Notes under the pieces: generated by a model
The model's input: only the letters and a program-made list of their open reading frames with translations
Told to the model about the DNA's origin: nothing
Databases searched by the model: none
Source: Capitella teleta
Lineage: Eukaryota > Annelida > Polychaeta > Capitellidae
Direction: 5' to 3'
NCBI GenBank assembly: GCA_000328365.1
Contig: KB303858.1
Coordinates: 69,752-133,751 of the forward strand
Length of the DNA stretch: 64,000 bases
In this document: positions 13,297 to 25,560 of the stretch, one piece after another
Layout: each line of letters begins with the position of its first letter
How positions within the stretch are numbered: position 1 is the stretch's first letter
Program-made: the position numbers and the translations under genes

Positions 13297-13982
13297 TTAA
13301 AGGGATGGGGAACTGAATTTTAAGTGATGTTCTATTGACTCATAGCACCAATTGATAGCATTCCGTGCCAAAAACACAATGCCTGGATGCAAGCGTAAGG
13401 AAATAATGCATTTCGAATATCGGGGTTAGCATTGGGCCTATGGGAGAATGGCTTCCATTACGAAGTATAGGAGGCAAACGTCAGCTGAAGGCTTGCCGTG
13501 ATTGGTCCCGCTCCCCTTGAGAAGCTATCGATTTCAGCCAATCAGAGCAGATCATCTTCGCCATAAAAGGACATATTTGTTGTTTACGAAACGAAAGCGC
13601 ATGCGTGGTGCACTCTGGCTGACCTTTTTACTGTTTCAGGATGAAAAACATGGTAGGTGTCCTAGAAAATCGCTTGTTAAAATAAGAAAAATAGCGAAAA
13701 ATATGACTGGTGGCAAAATGATTATTCTATCTATTTCCGAAAAGAAAATAAAAAAATATCCAGGGGTTTAGTCGCAGGGCACGCTGATATGACGAGGCCC
13801 ATTGTAAAAGATGGGGGACTCGGTGTTTCATCACAGCTCCTGACGTCACGCCTAATTAGCAATATATCTCCTGTGAAATCGTTAGGGCTGATATTCTTTG
13901 TGTGGGCCAGGCATAGGAATCATTTTTGGTGCATCAAATAACGACTCAAAGTTCATTTTTAACCAGTTCTCCCTCCCTTTAA
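13297..13982. mobile_element. Non-autonomous DNA transposon with TTAA target sites
   Basis: TTAA at 13297-13300 and at 13979-13982 flank a 678-bp element. Its ends are inverted: AGGGATGGGGAACTG at the left and, on the other strand, AGGGAGGGAGAACTG at the right (13 of 15 match). TTAA duplication is characteristic of the piggyBac and Kolobok superfamilies. The ends begin AGGG rather than the CCY of typical piggyBac, so Kolobok is somewhat favoured by inference. No transposase is encoded. The 89-codon frame at 13502-13771 has no resemblance to one. The element sits within a few bases of the preceding inverted-repeat element. Confidence 0.7.
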
Positions 13983-15227
13983 CGACCAATTGAGCCAAAC
14001 GCTCTCGTACTATTGTTTTGTTTGAGAGTGCTATTGGTGTCTGACAGTAGTTGTACTAGTGTTTATCTCCTGTAATCAAAACAAAGCAGAGAGTTTGTAT
14101 TAATTGAAGTGCCTTACAAGACATGACATTCCTCAATGCTCTATCAGGGGCTTATCTGATTTTGCTCTCTTAAATTCGCGCTCACTCACCTCTCGCATTA
14201 AAATGTTCCTCTTCATTCAAAATTTACCCCGCCATATGGTACAATGTACCAGGGCAAGCACACGACTTTTTACTGGTGGCCAGCGCGACAACTGATCCCA
14301 CGTGGATCCTTTGCCTGGTCTCCCACAACTTTTACCTTAATTCATTCATCACACATATTGTACATATAAATGAGAACGTTTATTATTTGTATTTAATCTC
14401 CATTTTTTGTTTATATTTCATCTCATTTTCCATTCTTATGTATGTTTAATGTATATAGTGAAAATAAATGACTATCTCTCTCCGTCTCTCTCTTGATGAT
14501 CGTATTACATGTACATTCATGAGTTAAGCAGTGGAAGCGGGCTGATGCCTGGATATAAACATCGCTTAACCAGCCACTGTTTAGCTTCGTAACAGGCAGA
14601 AATAGTTGTCAGTCTCCTAAAGCGTGACTCAACTTGTCGTTTTCTTACGATACTCGGGGAAAGATCTGGTATTTTATTTATTTTTGCCGTTTTAATAACC
14701 CCGACTTCAAATTGCTTTGCTAAATTTTTATTTTCTTGTGTATATGAATTTTATAAATTAGTATAGACGGTCAGCCATACATGAGCGATAATCGAGTGTA
14801 TTTCAGTTGAATTCGAGTCCTAATGTTAAATGTCAATTATTCTCGTTCCAAGCCTCTATATTGATAATCCCTGTATATTATGACTACAGAATGGATCTAA
14901 ATGTCAATCTACTATTATAACTATCTAATGGTGCGTTCTTTTATTCTCCACAACTCGTTACTCCTAACTCACAATTATGATAATCATAATGAATAAATGA
15001 TGTTATCAGTTATGATCATATCTTCAATCTTGGCAACCATCAGATCAGACCGAGATATCGAGATGTAATTCTCACTTTGGCTTCAAAATAGGATCAAAGA
15101 ATGCATCTTGTAATTCATGATCTCATAATTGTAGAGAAGGAGAGAACGCACCTATTGTTATTGTATTTAGCTATTAAATATTAATTCAGATTTTTGAAAT
15201 TTTCTCGTTGTTCTGGATAGTAATAGG
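13983..15227. other. Non-coding stretch upstream of ARMC6
   Basis: No gene was recognised. A short pyrimidine-rich CTCTCT patch lies at about 14474-14493, and AT-rich sequence leads to the ARMC6 start. Confidence 0.45.
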
Positions 15228-17049
15228 ATGGCAAAGGTCATATCTCAAGAGACGTTTGATGGCGTTGTGCAGGAGAACGTGGAGGAATTTGAGATGAGTC
15301 TTGAAGATGCTCTCTCTGAGGCCATCTCACAATTTGAAGCTCAGGTGAAGACGCTCATCAGATATTCATTAAATACCTCAAAATAATCGTAACTTCTTCA
15401 GGGCGTGAATTTGGCAAACATTGTGAAGGACGTGAGTCATTTCAGTGCTACTGGCGACAACAAACATGCAGTCATAATGGCTGTAGAGAAAATTAACATT
15501 TTGATAAGAGGCGACGACTTTGATGGTGTTTCAGCTGAATTGAGGGTGATTAAAGAAGAGTGTGATCGTGATTTAGCTCATCGCTGCTTAGCTGCCAAAC
15601 ATGGCGCATACATTAGCCTCATTCAATGTCTCAAGGGACAGAAACAGATCTTACTGGTCACCTTGGACGCGCTCGCTAGCTTAACCAACGGACAACCGGA
15701 CGTGTTAACCGATGAAGGAGTTGATCTGCTCTTAGATCTGCTTCAGAGCAGTGACCCTGAAATCATTGCCATGGTTACTAAGGTCATCATCCATGTCTGT
15801 ACAAAGCACGAGACAAATCGTCAAACCTTGGTCAGTAAAGATTTGATCACGCTACTGGTCAGCGCTTTGGAACGCAATAAGACCGACGGCAGGAACGTCA
15901 AGTTAATCTGTTGTGCTCTGAGAACTCTGACTCTGGATGATGACGTAAGAGTCCCATTCGGCAAATCACATGATCACGCAAAACTGATCGTAACAGAAGC
16001 GGGCGCTCTGAAGAAACTGCTGAATCTAAGTGCAGGTGCACTCTTAACCCTCTTTATATTACAATCATCAACTCATGTGTTTATCTTCAGATTATAGCGC
16101 AGACAAAGCAGTTCTCAGTGAACTCTTTGGAACAATTTCCTGTTTAGTTGTGAGAAATGAATTCTGTCAAGAAATCATGGATCTCGGTGGTCTGCATTTC
16201 GTTCTATCAACCTTGGAGTCATCCATGTCGCATCAAGTAAGTTCTCATTCCAGTTCAAGTAAATATAACTCTCGTTGTGACCCACAGGGCCTAGTGAAGC
16301 AGATACTAGGAGTGCTGAAGGCGATTTCTGGCAACGATCAAGTGAAAGTAGCGATTGTGGCTCAGAATGGTGCTCCTCTTATTGTGACAGCGACTGACAA
16401 ACACATCAAGCAGGCGTCCGTGGCTGAAATGAGCTGCTCTGCCGTGGCGTCTATTGTGCTTCGAAATCCTGCTCACTGCAAAGTTTGTGTTTAGTTGAAA
16501 TATTGATTCGGTATGTATTGATGAATTGAAGGTGTTTATGGAGTGTCAGGTGGCTGATGTCATCGTGAAAGCCATGCAGTTGCACGCGGATAAATCGGGC
16601 GTTCAGGTAAGAACACAGGTTTGTTGATTGGTGAAGAAACGAGAAAGATCTCTTGGGCAAGAGTTGCCATTTTAATGATTTAGGGCTACTGAATTTCTTG
16701 CTGTTCCCACTCTTGACCTTGGAAATATAACCCTGAATAATGAATCACAAATTTAGACCATCTTCTCTGGATTTTTAAGTTGAAATTGTGGCTCAGTGAT
16801 GTAAATTTTAAATTGCTTTTTATTTTCCTTTTGTAGAAGAAGGCGTGCATGGCAGTAAGGAATCTGGTTGCCAGATCTCGCGAATACAGCGATGCGTTTT
16901 TGGTTCTTGGAGTCGAAGATTTGATCCGAGAAGCAATCCGACGTCATGAAGATTGCCAGGACGAGGGAAAGGCCGCTCTCAGAGATCTTGACCTCAAGGT
17001 CAACTTGATTGAGAGGTGGACTGGTCAAGGTCAAGGCATAACTTACTGA
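15228..17049 (+). CDS. ARMC6: ARMC6, armadillo repeat-containing protein 6, six exons
   Basis: Exons are 15228-15344, 15402-16035, 16091-16236, 16288-16482, 16532-16606 and 16837-17049 (TGA). Every join is in phase. Introns are 57, 55, 51, 49 and 230 bp. The product is about 459 residues, close to the vertebrate protein. The start is supported by the family N-terminus (ISQETFDGVVQENVEEFEMS). Armadillo-type alpha-helical repeats fill the middle (DLLQSSDPEIIAMVTKVIIH; LICCALRTLTLDDDVRVPFG). The C-terminus is diagnostic: KKACMAVRNLVARSREYSDA, AFLVLGVEDLIREAI and KAALRDLDLKVNLIERWTGQ. ARMC6 is a conserved but little-studied intracellular armadillo protein, presumably a protein-binding scaffold. 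The frame is intact. An AATAAA at 17062-17067 lies 12 bp past the stop. The exon 4 donor (GTTTGT) is weak but required by phase and similarity. Confidence 0.93.
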
Positions 17050-17061
17050 TTATTTTGTTAT

Positions 17062-17067
17062 AATAAA
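17062..17067 (+). promoter_or_regulatory. Polyadenylation signal, ARMC6
   Basis: AATAAA lies 12 bp after the ARMC6 stop. A second one is at about 17163. ARMC6 and PARP16 converge here, with 350 bp between their stop codons. A TTTATT at 17202-17207 would serve PARP16 on the opposite strand. Confidence 0.6.
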
Positions 17068-17277
17068 TTAATGGCTTTTTTATTTAACATTTGTTCATAT
17101 TTTTTTATGTTTTTTTTATGGAGCTTATGAAGATAATTCAACCTCTTGTGATCATGCAGAATGAATAAATAACTGAAACTTGTAAATATATAATTTCCCC
17201 ATTTATTATTCAAAGATAAACCATATAATTATCTGCAAGCAGAATTAAACTTCTTGTAAGTTGAAACATTATCATAC

Positions 17278-17299
17278 TACATGTACAATTGTACATGTA
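17278..17299. repeat. Perfect 22-bp palindrome between convergent genes
   Basis: TACATGTACAATTGTACATG continues with TA to give a perfect 22-bp self-complementary sequence in the ARMC6/PARP16 intergenic space. It may be chance in AT-rich DNA. No protein-binding site is claimed. Confidence 0.6.
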
Positions 17300-17399
17300 A
17301 AATGAAGTCAATTCGAAATGGTTGATAAATGCACCCACTCAAATCCAGTGCTCATAGACCACACCCCCCCCCTCCCCCAGCAGCGAATATTCCCTTCCC

Positions 17400-19287
17400 T
17401 CACCGTTTAAAAAACTTCTTGACATAGGAATGGAAGCCTCTTGAATTATATAAACTGACAAATATGAGGATGAGCGCATACAGAATCATGATAACAGCAA
17501 ACTTGTGATGAAACAACCAGTGTACCACAGACCTGCTCAAAAAAAAAAAAATGAATAAAAAAATTTATGAAGATAAAATGAGAGGAAAAACCTTTTGAAT
17601 GATGGCTTCTTTGGTTTTTTCTCAGCATAAATGAGCAAATATTTCACACGCATAACTTCATTATTGCGCACAACATAGTATTTCTCTGGCACTTCTCCAC
17701 CGGGACTGCCCGCTATGTGACTTCGGTTTGCGCCATCTGAAAAACAAAACTTATTATTTTGCTTTTAAGAATCAAAAGAAATGACTGACTTTTAAGATGG
17801 CAATAGACTGAGTCATCATCGATGATTTCACAAACGGCTATGCAGGATAATTTCTCCCCCAAAAGGCTCCGGTTCCAACTGGTCCCTGTTGGGGCGAAAG
17901 GGAAGCAGACGGAGAGTTCAGCTGAGAGGTAAGTCCCCTCACCAAACAACGCGTTCTGAACCCGTACACTGTGATTAATCAGCGGTTCATTAGAGTTGTC
18001 ATCTTACCTTATTCAGGTGACCCTGAAGCCCATAATGCAAGATGCTGTGAAAGTTCTCCAGTCGACTTCCATGGCAGGCGTAGATAAGGTCACGACCTCC
18101 ACGGAGGTCATTGAATTTTTCAGATGAGGACTTGTGATGAATGATCTCAAAGATGAAATGAGGCGATGCTGTTGTGCTTGATGCGGACTGGCCGATCAAA
18201 CGTTTGATTTCTGAAAACTGACAGCAGAAATATCATTTCATGATGAAATTAAAATTCAAACAACTTAATAAATATGCAGTTTGGCATTTAAACATTTCTG
18301 CTATTTCAAACTCTACCTAATGTATTGTCTGATGAATTCATCACATTGAATTGATTAACTTAAACTAGTCACTTAGTACTGATAAAGTGTTCAAAAATGA
18401 GTTCTTTTTTTTTTGATGAATATGATGTACATGCCATAATATTTAATTTAACGTTTAAATTGTACAGTCTTGTGGTATTTTCATTCCATTTTACAAAGCT
18501 TCATATGATAGCTATAGGCTTTAGCATTTTTATTTCTTCAAACTGAATTTTGTTTCTTCAAAGTGAATATAAAGCTATCCATCAGTATAATATTATAGCC
18601 CGCATATATCATAATAATCAATTTAATTAATTAATTACCAGTAATCGTGATTTGTATAACAGTGATACAGCGGGTATGTATGGAGCTGACCTAGTAGTAA
18701 TTACAAGGGTCAACTCTTGGAGATTAGATCAATAGTAAGATAATATACCAGAGATGGCAATTTTATGTACTGCATATATAATATTAATTAGCTTGGCCGA
18801 AATGATCAACCCCCATTAATTACAGTATACCAGTAAATGCTGGTCTGTCAATCAGCCTCAGATGGCCAAAGGTTTTCTCACCATATCCTTCTCACAAAAT
18901 TGCAAGTGGAATGGTTTCTTCAACAACCAATAAACCAAATCCACAATTTCACTGGAGGCTTTTTCTTTGCAATCTTCAGCTTCTATCAAAACTCCAATAT
19001 ACGGTAACTCATCAACAGTTTTTCTCTGGAAAAAAAGGGGAGAAGAATCCATTAAGAGGAAAAATGAACAAAGATGCTGTTAGCAGATGCTGTACCAGGG
19101 AGTCGTAATCTTTTTCTTCGCCATTCTCGCTGTTTTCCAACTCGAACTGAGGAGGGAAGGGTCTCAACACTGAGTTGTGGCGATAACTTTGCAGAGCCGA
19201 AACGAATATACTCCATTGAAGATCGACAGACAAAACATCCTGTTTCAACCTTTGTTTGATAAATTCTCTTTTCGCCTCCTCCTCCAT
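17400..19287 (-). CDS. PARP16: PARP16, ER-membrane mono-ADP-ribosyltransferase, six exons
   Basis: Minus-strand exons are 19287-19096, 19025-18882, 18217-18008, 17955-17790, 17736-17592 and 17532-17400 (TGA). All are in phase. Introns are 70, 664, 52, 53 and 59 bp. The product is about 329 residues (human 322). The N-terminus carries the family segment SALQSYRHNSVLRPFPPQFE. The catalytic domain has RDLIYACHGSRLENFHSILH with the NAD-binding His, FGEGTYLSAELS with the first Tyr, and KYYVVRNNEVMRVKYLLIYA near the third position of the H-Y-Y triad. A single C-terminal membrane segment (FAVIMILYALILIFVSLY) is followed by a short basic tail, as in the tail-anchored ER and nuclear-envelope protein. 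PARP16 modifies stress sensors and karyopherin in vertebrates. The exon 5 donor (GTTTTT) is non-consensus but fits phase and similarity. The gene shares a 383-bp 5' interval with AK6. Confidence 0.93.
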
Positions 19288-19670
19288 GGTATCTCATTCA
19301 CAATTCTCGCTAAAACGAAGAAAACATTTATCTGATTTTCGGTTTATCCCGCGCAGCTATTATAGAGTAGCATGTGTCAAGAATGATGATCAACAAAATT
19401 AGCATATTCATGAGAGTGTGAATATTCATTTTAATCTCGGCGAGGTAATTCAGAGACGATATTTGTATATAAATGAGTGGAAATGAATTTTAATGATTGT
19501 ATTCTTTTAATACATAGCAATTTTAAAGATTTAGTTATCACAAAAATACATTTATTTAGCGCAGTGATCAGATAGCTCAAAGTCCAAAACAATGATTAGC
19601 ATATGCATGTAGATCATGAATATTCATGAGAGAATGTTATGGTACACGTGCACTCACGCGATAGGCAAAC
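19288..19670. promoter_or_regulatory. Shared 5' interval of PARP16 (-) and AK6 (+)
   Basis: The start codons of two divergent genes are 383 bp apart, so this interval must contain both 5' untranslated regions and promoters. It is therefore a candidate bidirectional promoter. It is AT-rich, has no obvious TATA box at a suitable distance from either ATG, and holds repeated 'attcatgagag' / 'tattcatgag' motifs at about 19408 and 19620. Confidence 0.55.
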
Positions 19671-21585
<1,915 letters not shown>

Positions 21586-21609
21586 TTATCCATCTCTTCT
21601 GCCATTGTA

Positions 21610-21643
21610 AATAAATCTAATTGTACACAAAAACTATTTTATT
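21610..21643. promoter_or_regulatory. Back-to-back polyadenylation signals (AK6 and SAXO5)
   Basis: AATAAA at 21610-21615 serves AK6 on the plus strand. TTTATT at 21638-21643 is the same signal read on the minus strand for SAXO5. The two convergent transcripts therefore probably overlap by a few tens of bases at their 3' ends. Confidence 0.5.
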
Positions 21644-21810
21644 AATTATTTTATCTCACAAACCAATCATACAGTAATATATTTCACTCCTGATGGTTTC
21701 AATTGATTCTTTGTTTCAGCTATGCTCAGTACTGATATTTGCTTATTTGAGTCAAATGCTATGAATACTGATACAAAAACACATAAAATTAAGATTGTAA
21801 TTCAACAGTT

Positions 21811-21901
21811 GAGATTGCAGAAGTGAGTGGTCAAAGTTAAGATGAGATTGCAGAGGTGAGAGGTCAAAGTTAAGATGAGATTGCAGAGGTGAGGGGTCAA
21901 A
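21811..21901. repeat. 33-bp tandem repeat in the SAXO5 3' UTR
   Basis: Nearly three copies of a 33-bp unit beginning GAGATTGCAGA start at 21811, 21844 and 21877. They end 7 bp short of the SAXO5 stop codon. The minus-strand frame through the repeat (SPLQSHLNFD repeated) is a by-product, not a protein. Confidence 0.85.
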
Positions 21902-21908
21902 GGTCGGA

Positions 21909-23737
21909 TCAGTAAGTGTACAGAGTTCCAAGGGGCACAGAACTCTTCTGCAGTCTTCCAGCGTCAACTTGCAGCCGTCCTTTTCCATCCTTGTCAGTGA
22001 ACTGATCCAAGTGTTCTGTAGAGAATTCCATTTGTTTGCCAAGCGGTGCTTTTATGTGACTGTTCTTGAGCTGTGAAATGAAGAATTCAATTACAATATT
22101 CATAACTTATATTGAATATTAATTACCCTATCAATTGCACACTCGTTGATGTGCATGGCTCCTGACTCAGGATTTGGGAAGTCACCCATGTATGTAGTAC
22201 CATTAATTTGATCACCTGCAAAAGTTTAAATGAAAATCTGATGATCAGCTCTAACCCACACCCACCGTAGTACTTGAGGGGAACAGCGCTACGAGTGTTG
22301 TTGCTGTCTGAACGTTTGTACGTGTATGGAGCTGACACAGGTTGGAAAGTTGATGCAGTGGTTGTTTCATAATATTCACTTCCTAACTCCGGCTTCCCGA
22401 ACAGGACGTTGCTCTCTGTTCGACGGTCTTTTCCCGAGATTATCTCCGGTTTAACCATCGGTGCTGGCTGATAAAGAGAGAAGGGGTGAGAGAGAGTGTG
22501 AGAGGAGAGAGTAGCTCACATTTCCGTAGTGGAAGCGGTTTGACGTCATGTTAGCTCTGTCCATATTTCGGAACTGGTTCTCATCTCCCACTGGTATTTT
22601 ACTGTGGTTACGCTGTGTTGTGATGGGTTGTCTCGGACCTGAAATGAAGCGCAAGATCAAAACAAAAACAGCTGACGTGTTTTATGCACCTCCATCTACC
22701 GGCCTGTAGCTGTCAGCCATTGTGCTGACATAGTTACTCCACTTGTTGCGTCCGTCCGTTTGCTTGTAGTTTGTTTCTTGTAGTTTGCCCATCACAGCTG
22801 CTTTGTTGTACGGATTCATTTGATCTGCTCCATATGGCTGGTATGACATCTGCTGCACCGTTGTCATGTCGTTCACTTGCACTGGATCACCCAGTGGTAT
22901 ATTCGTTCCTGTTGGCTGTATAATTCACACTCACAGATAACAATTGCGATATACTTTTGAGTAACTGACCTTCTTAACTGCGTCTATCTTTGGCAGAGTG
23001 TTGCCTCTGTAGGCGTCAACATGACTGGTTATGAAGTTACGTTGTCTGTCGTCTCCTTGAATTGTACTAGCTCCTGTGATGTAGAGAATAACAAATATAT
23101 TACATACATTTGTTATCAATTGATTAGGCACTGAATACATACCAGGTATAACACCAGTGGCTTTTTCTACTTTGTTGCTGCAGACGTCATGACCACGGAA
23201 ACGATCCTTGTAATCAGAAACCGGGTCCAGTGCCTTGTCAGGATCTCCCTGTGGGATGTAGCTCTTCATTGGGTTTGGTTTCTGCCCTGAGTTGCCACTG
23301 AGTTCTTTTGGAGTGTAATCGATGTTGTGGCTTGTGCTGAAGCACTTGAAACTGGGATCTTTGTCCATCTTGAAGTTAGTCTGCCGCAGTTGCTCACTGA
23401 CGTCTCGCAGCACCGGTTTCTCGAGGAACTGATAGTTGTAAGCATTCTTTGTTTCTGACTCACGTTGATTGAAGTAGCGAGCATCTTTGAGTAAAACGTC
23501 AGAGGGATTTGGTGGCACAGAGGCATGCGGCTTCTCAACTTTCCAGGGAATGTAATCCTTGCGGAAAATTGACTTCATAGATTGATCAGTGCTAGTGGGA
23601 TCCTGGGAGATGGTGAAATGGGAAGAGGCGAGGAAGTCCACTCCTGTTTGGTGGTCAGGGACCACGCACACAGCATTGGGCATTTTGTGCAGTTGAAGAG
23701 ACGACGTGCCAGCAGGTGGTAGCACTGAATTTGCCAT
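21909..23737 (-). CDS. SAXO5: SAXO5/TEX45-like axonemal microtubule protein, seven coding exons
   Basis: Minus-strand coding exons are 23737-23143, 23073-22970, 22915-22690, 22638-22520, 22467-22266, 22215-22127 and 22070-21909 (TAG). All are in phase. Introns are 69, 54, 51, 52, 50 and 56 bp. The product is about 498 residues (vertebrate TEX45 about 500). It is rich in Asn, Pro, Tyr and Thr, has no signal or membrane segment, and repeats short motifs of the kind found in microtubule-inner and axonemal proteins (SHFTISQD; FRKDYIPW; TSHNIDYTP; NFITSHVDAYRG; ASTFQPVSAPYTY). The C-terminus SHIKAPLGKQMEFSTEHLDQ then SSVPLGTL matches my recollection of the TEX45 ending (THVEPPLG...FFSTQYGDQF...VPLG). 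It probably decorates sperm or ciliary axonemes. An in-frame upstream ATG exists (23788), but a splice acceptor at 23746-23747 suggests a separate 5' UTR exon, so 23737 is preferred. Family assignment is good but made from memory, without alignment. Confidence 0.8.
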
Positions 23738-25481
23738 GTTAAGATCTGCAAACACATCCAACAGTATTATTATAATTTCCAAATACATACATGGTATAAT
23801 CTCGATATGTCAAACTCCCATGAGTCAAATTGCTCTACAAGTCAAAGCCATTTTGAATCCCTCCCTATTCCCGTACAATGGATTGTGTAACGATATGTCG
23901 AAGTTTCACAAGGTTCTATATTTTGAACTGACTTTCCGATCCCGTGGGTAAATTTGGATAAATTTATGTTGAAGTCGGCCAAATTTTATTTCATGCATAG
24001 TTGAATGTTGGAGAAACTGCCTGGGATTGGATAAACTTCTGCAACTTCCATTATACATGGAATCGGTACCAATATTGTCACAGATGTACAGTCTTATAGA
24101 GGCATGGATGATGGCAATTAGAGATGGTTCATTATTCATGGGAAAACTACTGAATTAGCTGACTAGTGACTGTAAAGATATTCATTATCATCATATAATA
24201 ATATATGATAAGCAATTTTAATGTTAATATAATGACTAGAAATATAATAATTACGTAGTATATCATACTGTACATCATGATTACATCATATTAGACATTC
24301 ATCATTATGATTTTCAATATTATTAATAAATATATAATACACTATAGATAAATAATATATTTAACATGTGTTTATTATAAGTTTATATCGAAAACATTAC
24401 TTGGGTCTAAATAATTTGTTTGCGATAAATGTGATGAATTGCGTTTTCTGCTATCGCTACAGCACACAAGCAAAGCCTGTCATATACCTACAAATGAGAA
24501 AATAATCTAATTAACTCAAGACGATTTTAGCTGCTGTAAATTGTGGACGTAATCACCATGACAACGAATCAAGGGTTGCACTTCCGGGTCAAATCTGTTT
24601 ACCCAGGAAGTAGAAAACTCCTTACGGAGGATGAAAACTTTGTCAAAGAGCAAACCATTTGAATAAACTATTACTTACAAGTTTTCTAACCGAACTTCCA
24701 ATTCGATGCAAGCTAGGCTAGCACAGATAAATCGGATACCTCCCCTGACGGTACACCACTACTTTTGCCGTATACTGACTGCGAGGCTCCACACTACCCG
24801 ATCGCATAATAAATATAGACATATTATCCAAAAAATCCTTGTGTTTAAGCTCTCCAGACGATATAGATGGTATATTTATGGTCCAAGAAAAAACAATATA
24901 TATATATATGAGTCTGTGCCATCATGTCGAACTTACATTAATCAAAACCCGCAAAAAAATCACTTCGTGAAGAAGTAAACAAACGCCATTTTGCGAGTGA
25001 CGTCATTCAGCGCTTGCATGCGCACTATGCTGTAAACAAGCACACATGCTTCATTTTCCCGCTCAAACTTCTCTCACGACTTTCGAATGAAAATAAATAA
25101 AATTGTCCATATACTGATTGTAATGCTCAAAATATTGCATAATAATGTATACGTATTCCTTTGCAAAGACTTGGTCTAAATCACGTGCGCAACTGCAAGG
25201 AAAGCATGTTGAGCTGCTCAGCTCGGGAAAATTGTATGCGCATGCATGTATATTTACCTTGCACTACGTAGGCGCAGTGCTCTGGTTCATTTATAACACA
25301 TGAAGAGCAGGTCATATGACGAAAAGCAGGGAGAAACCTGTTATGGTTACTCTGCAGCGCCTGGTACCTTCATAAATCTCATTACAAGCGTAGAATTTTA
25401 GAAATCATGTTTCACAAACTGGGTTTGAATGCGTTTACCATACAGCAGGACCCCCTGGGTCTCGTTGTAGTATGTCAGCTA

Positions 25482-25560
25482 GATTTGGATAGTGTTCAGA
25501 AAGTCAAGTTTATATCCCCAAATGCGGCATTTATAATTCGAATCACACTAACCTAAACTA
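25482..25560. repeat. Dispersed repeat R2, copy 1
   Basis: The segment with 'agtgttcagaaagt' and 'ttcgaatcacactaacc' recurs at about 31725-31800 ('agtgttctgaaagtt', 'ttcgaatcacactcacc') in the same order and orientation. The element type is unknown. Confidence 0.55.

Noticed and set aside
13502-13771. 89-codon frame inside the TTAA element
   Set aside because: It has no transposase motifs. The element is too short for an autonomous copy.
23266-23757. Extra minus-strand frames overlapping SAXO5 exon 1
   Set aside because: They are alternate-frame shadows. The 285-codon frame carries the family-like sequence and fits the splice phases.
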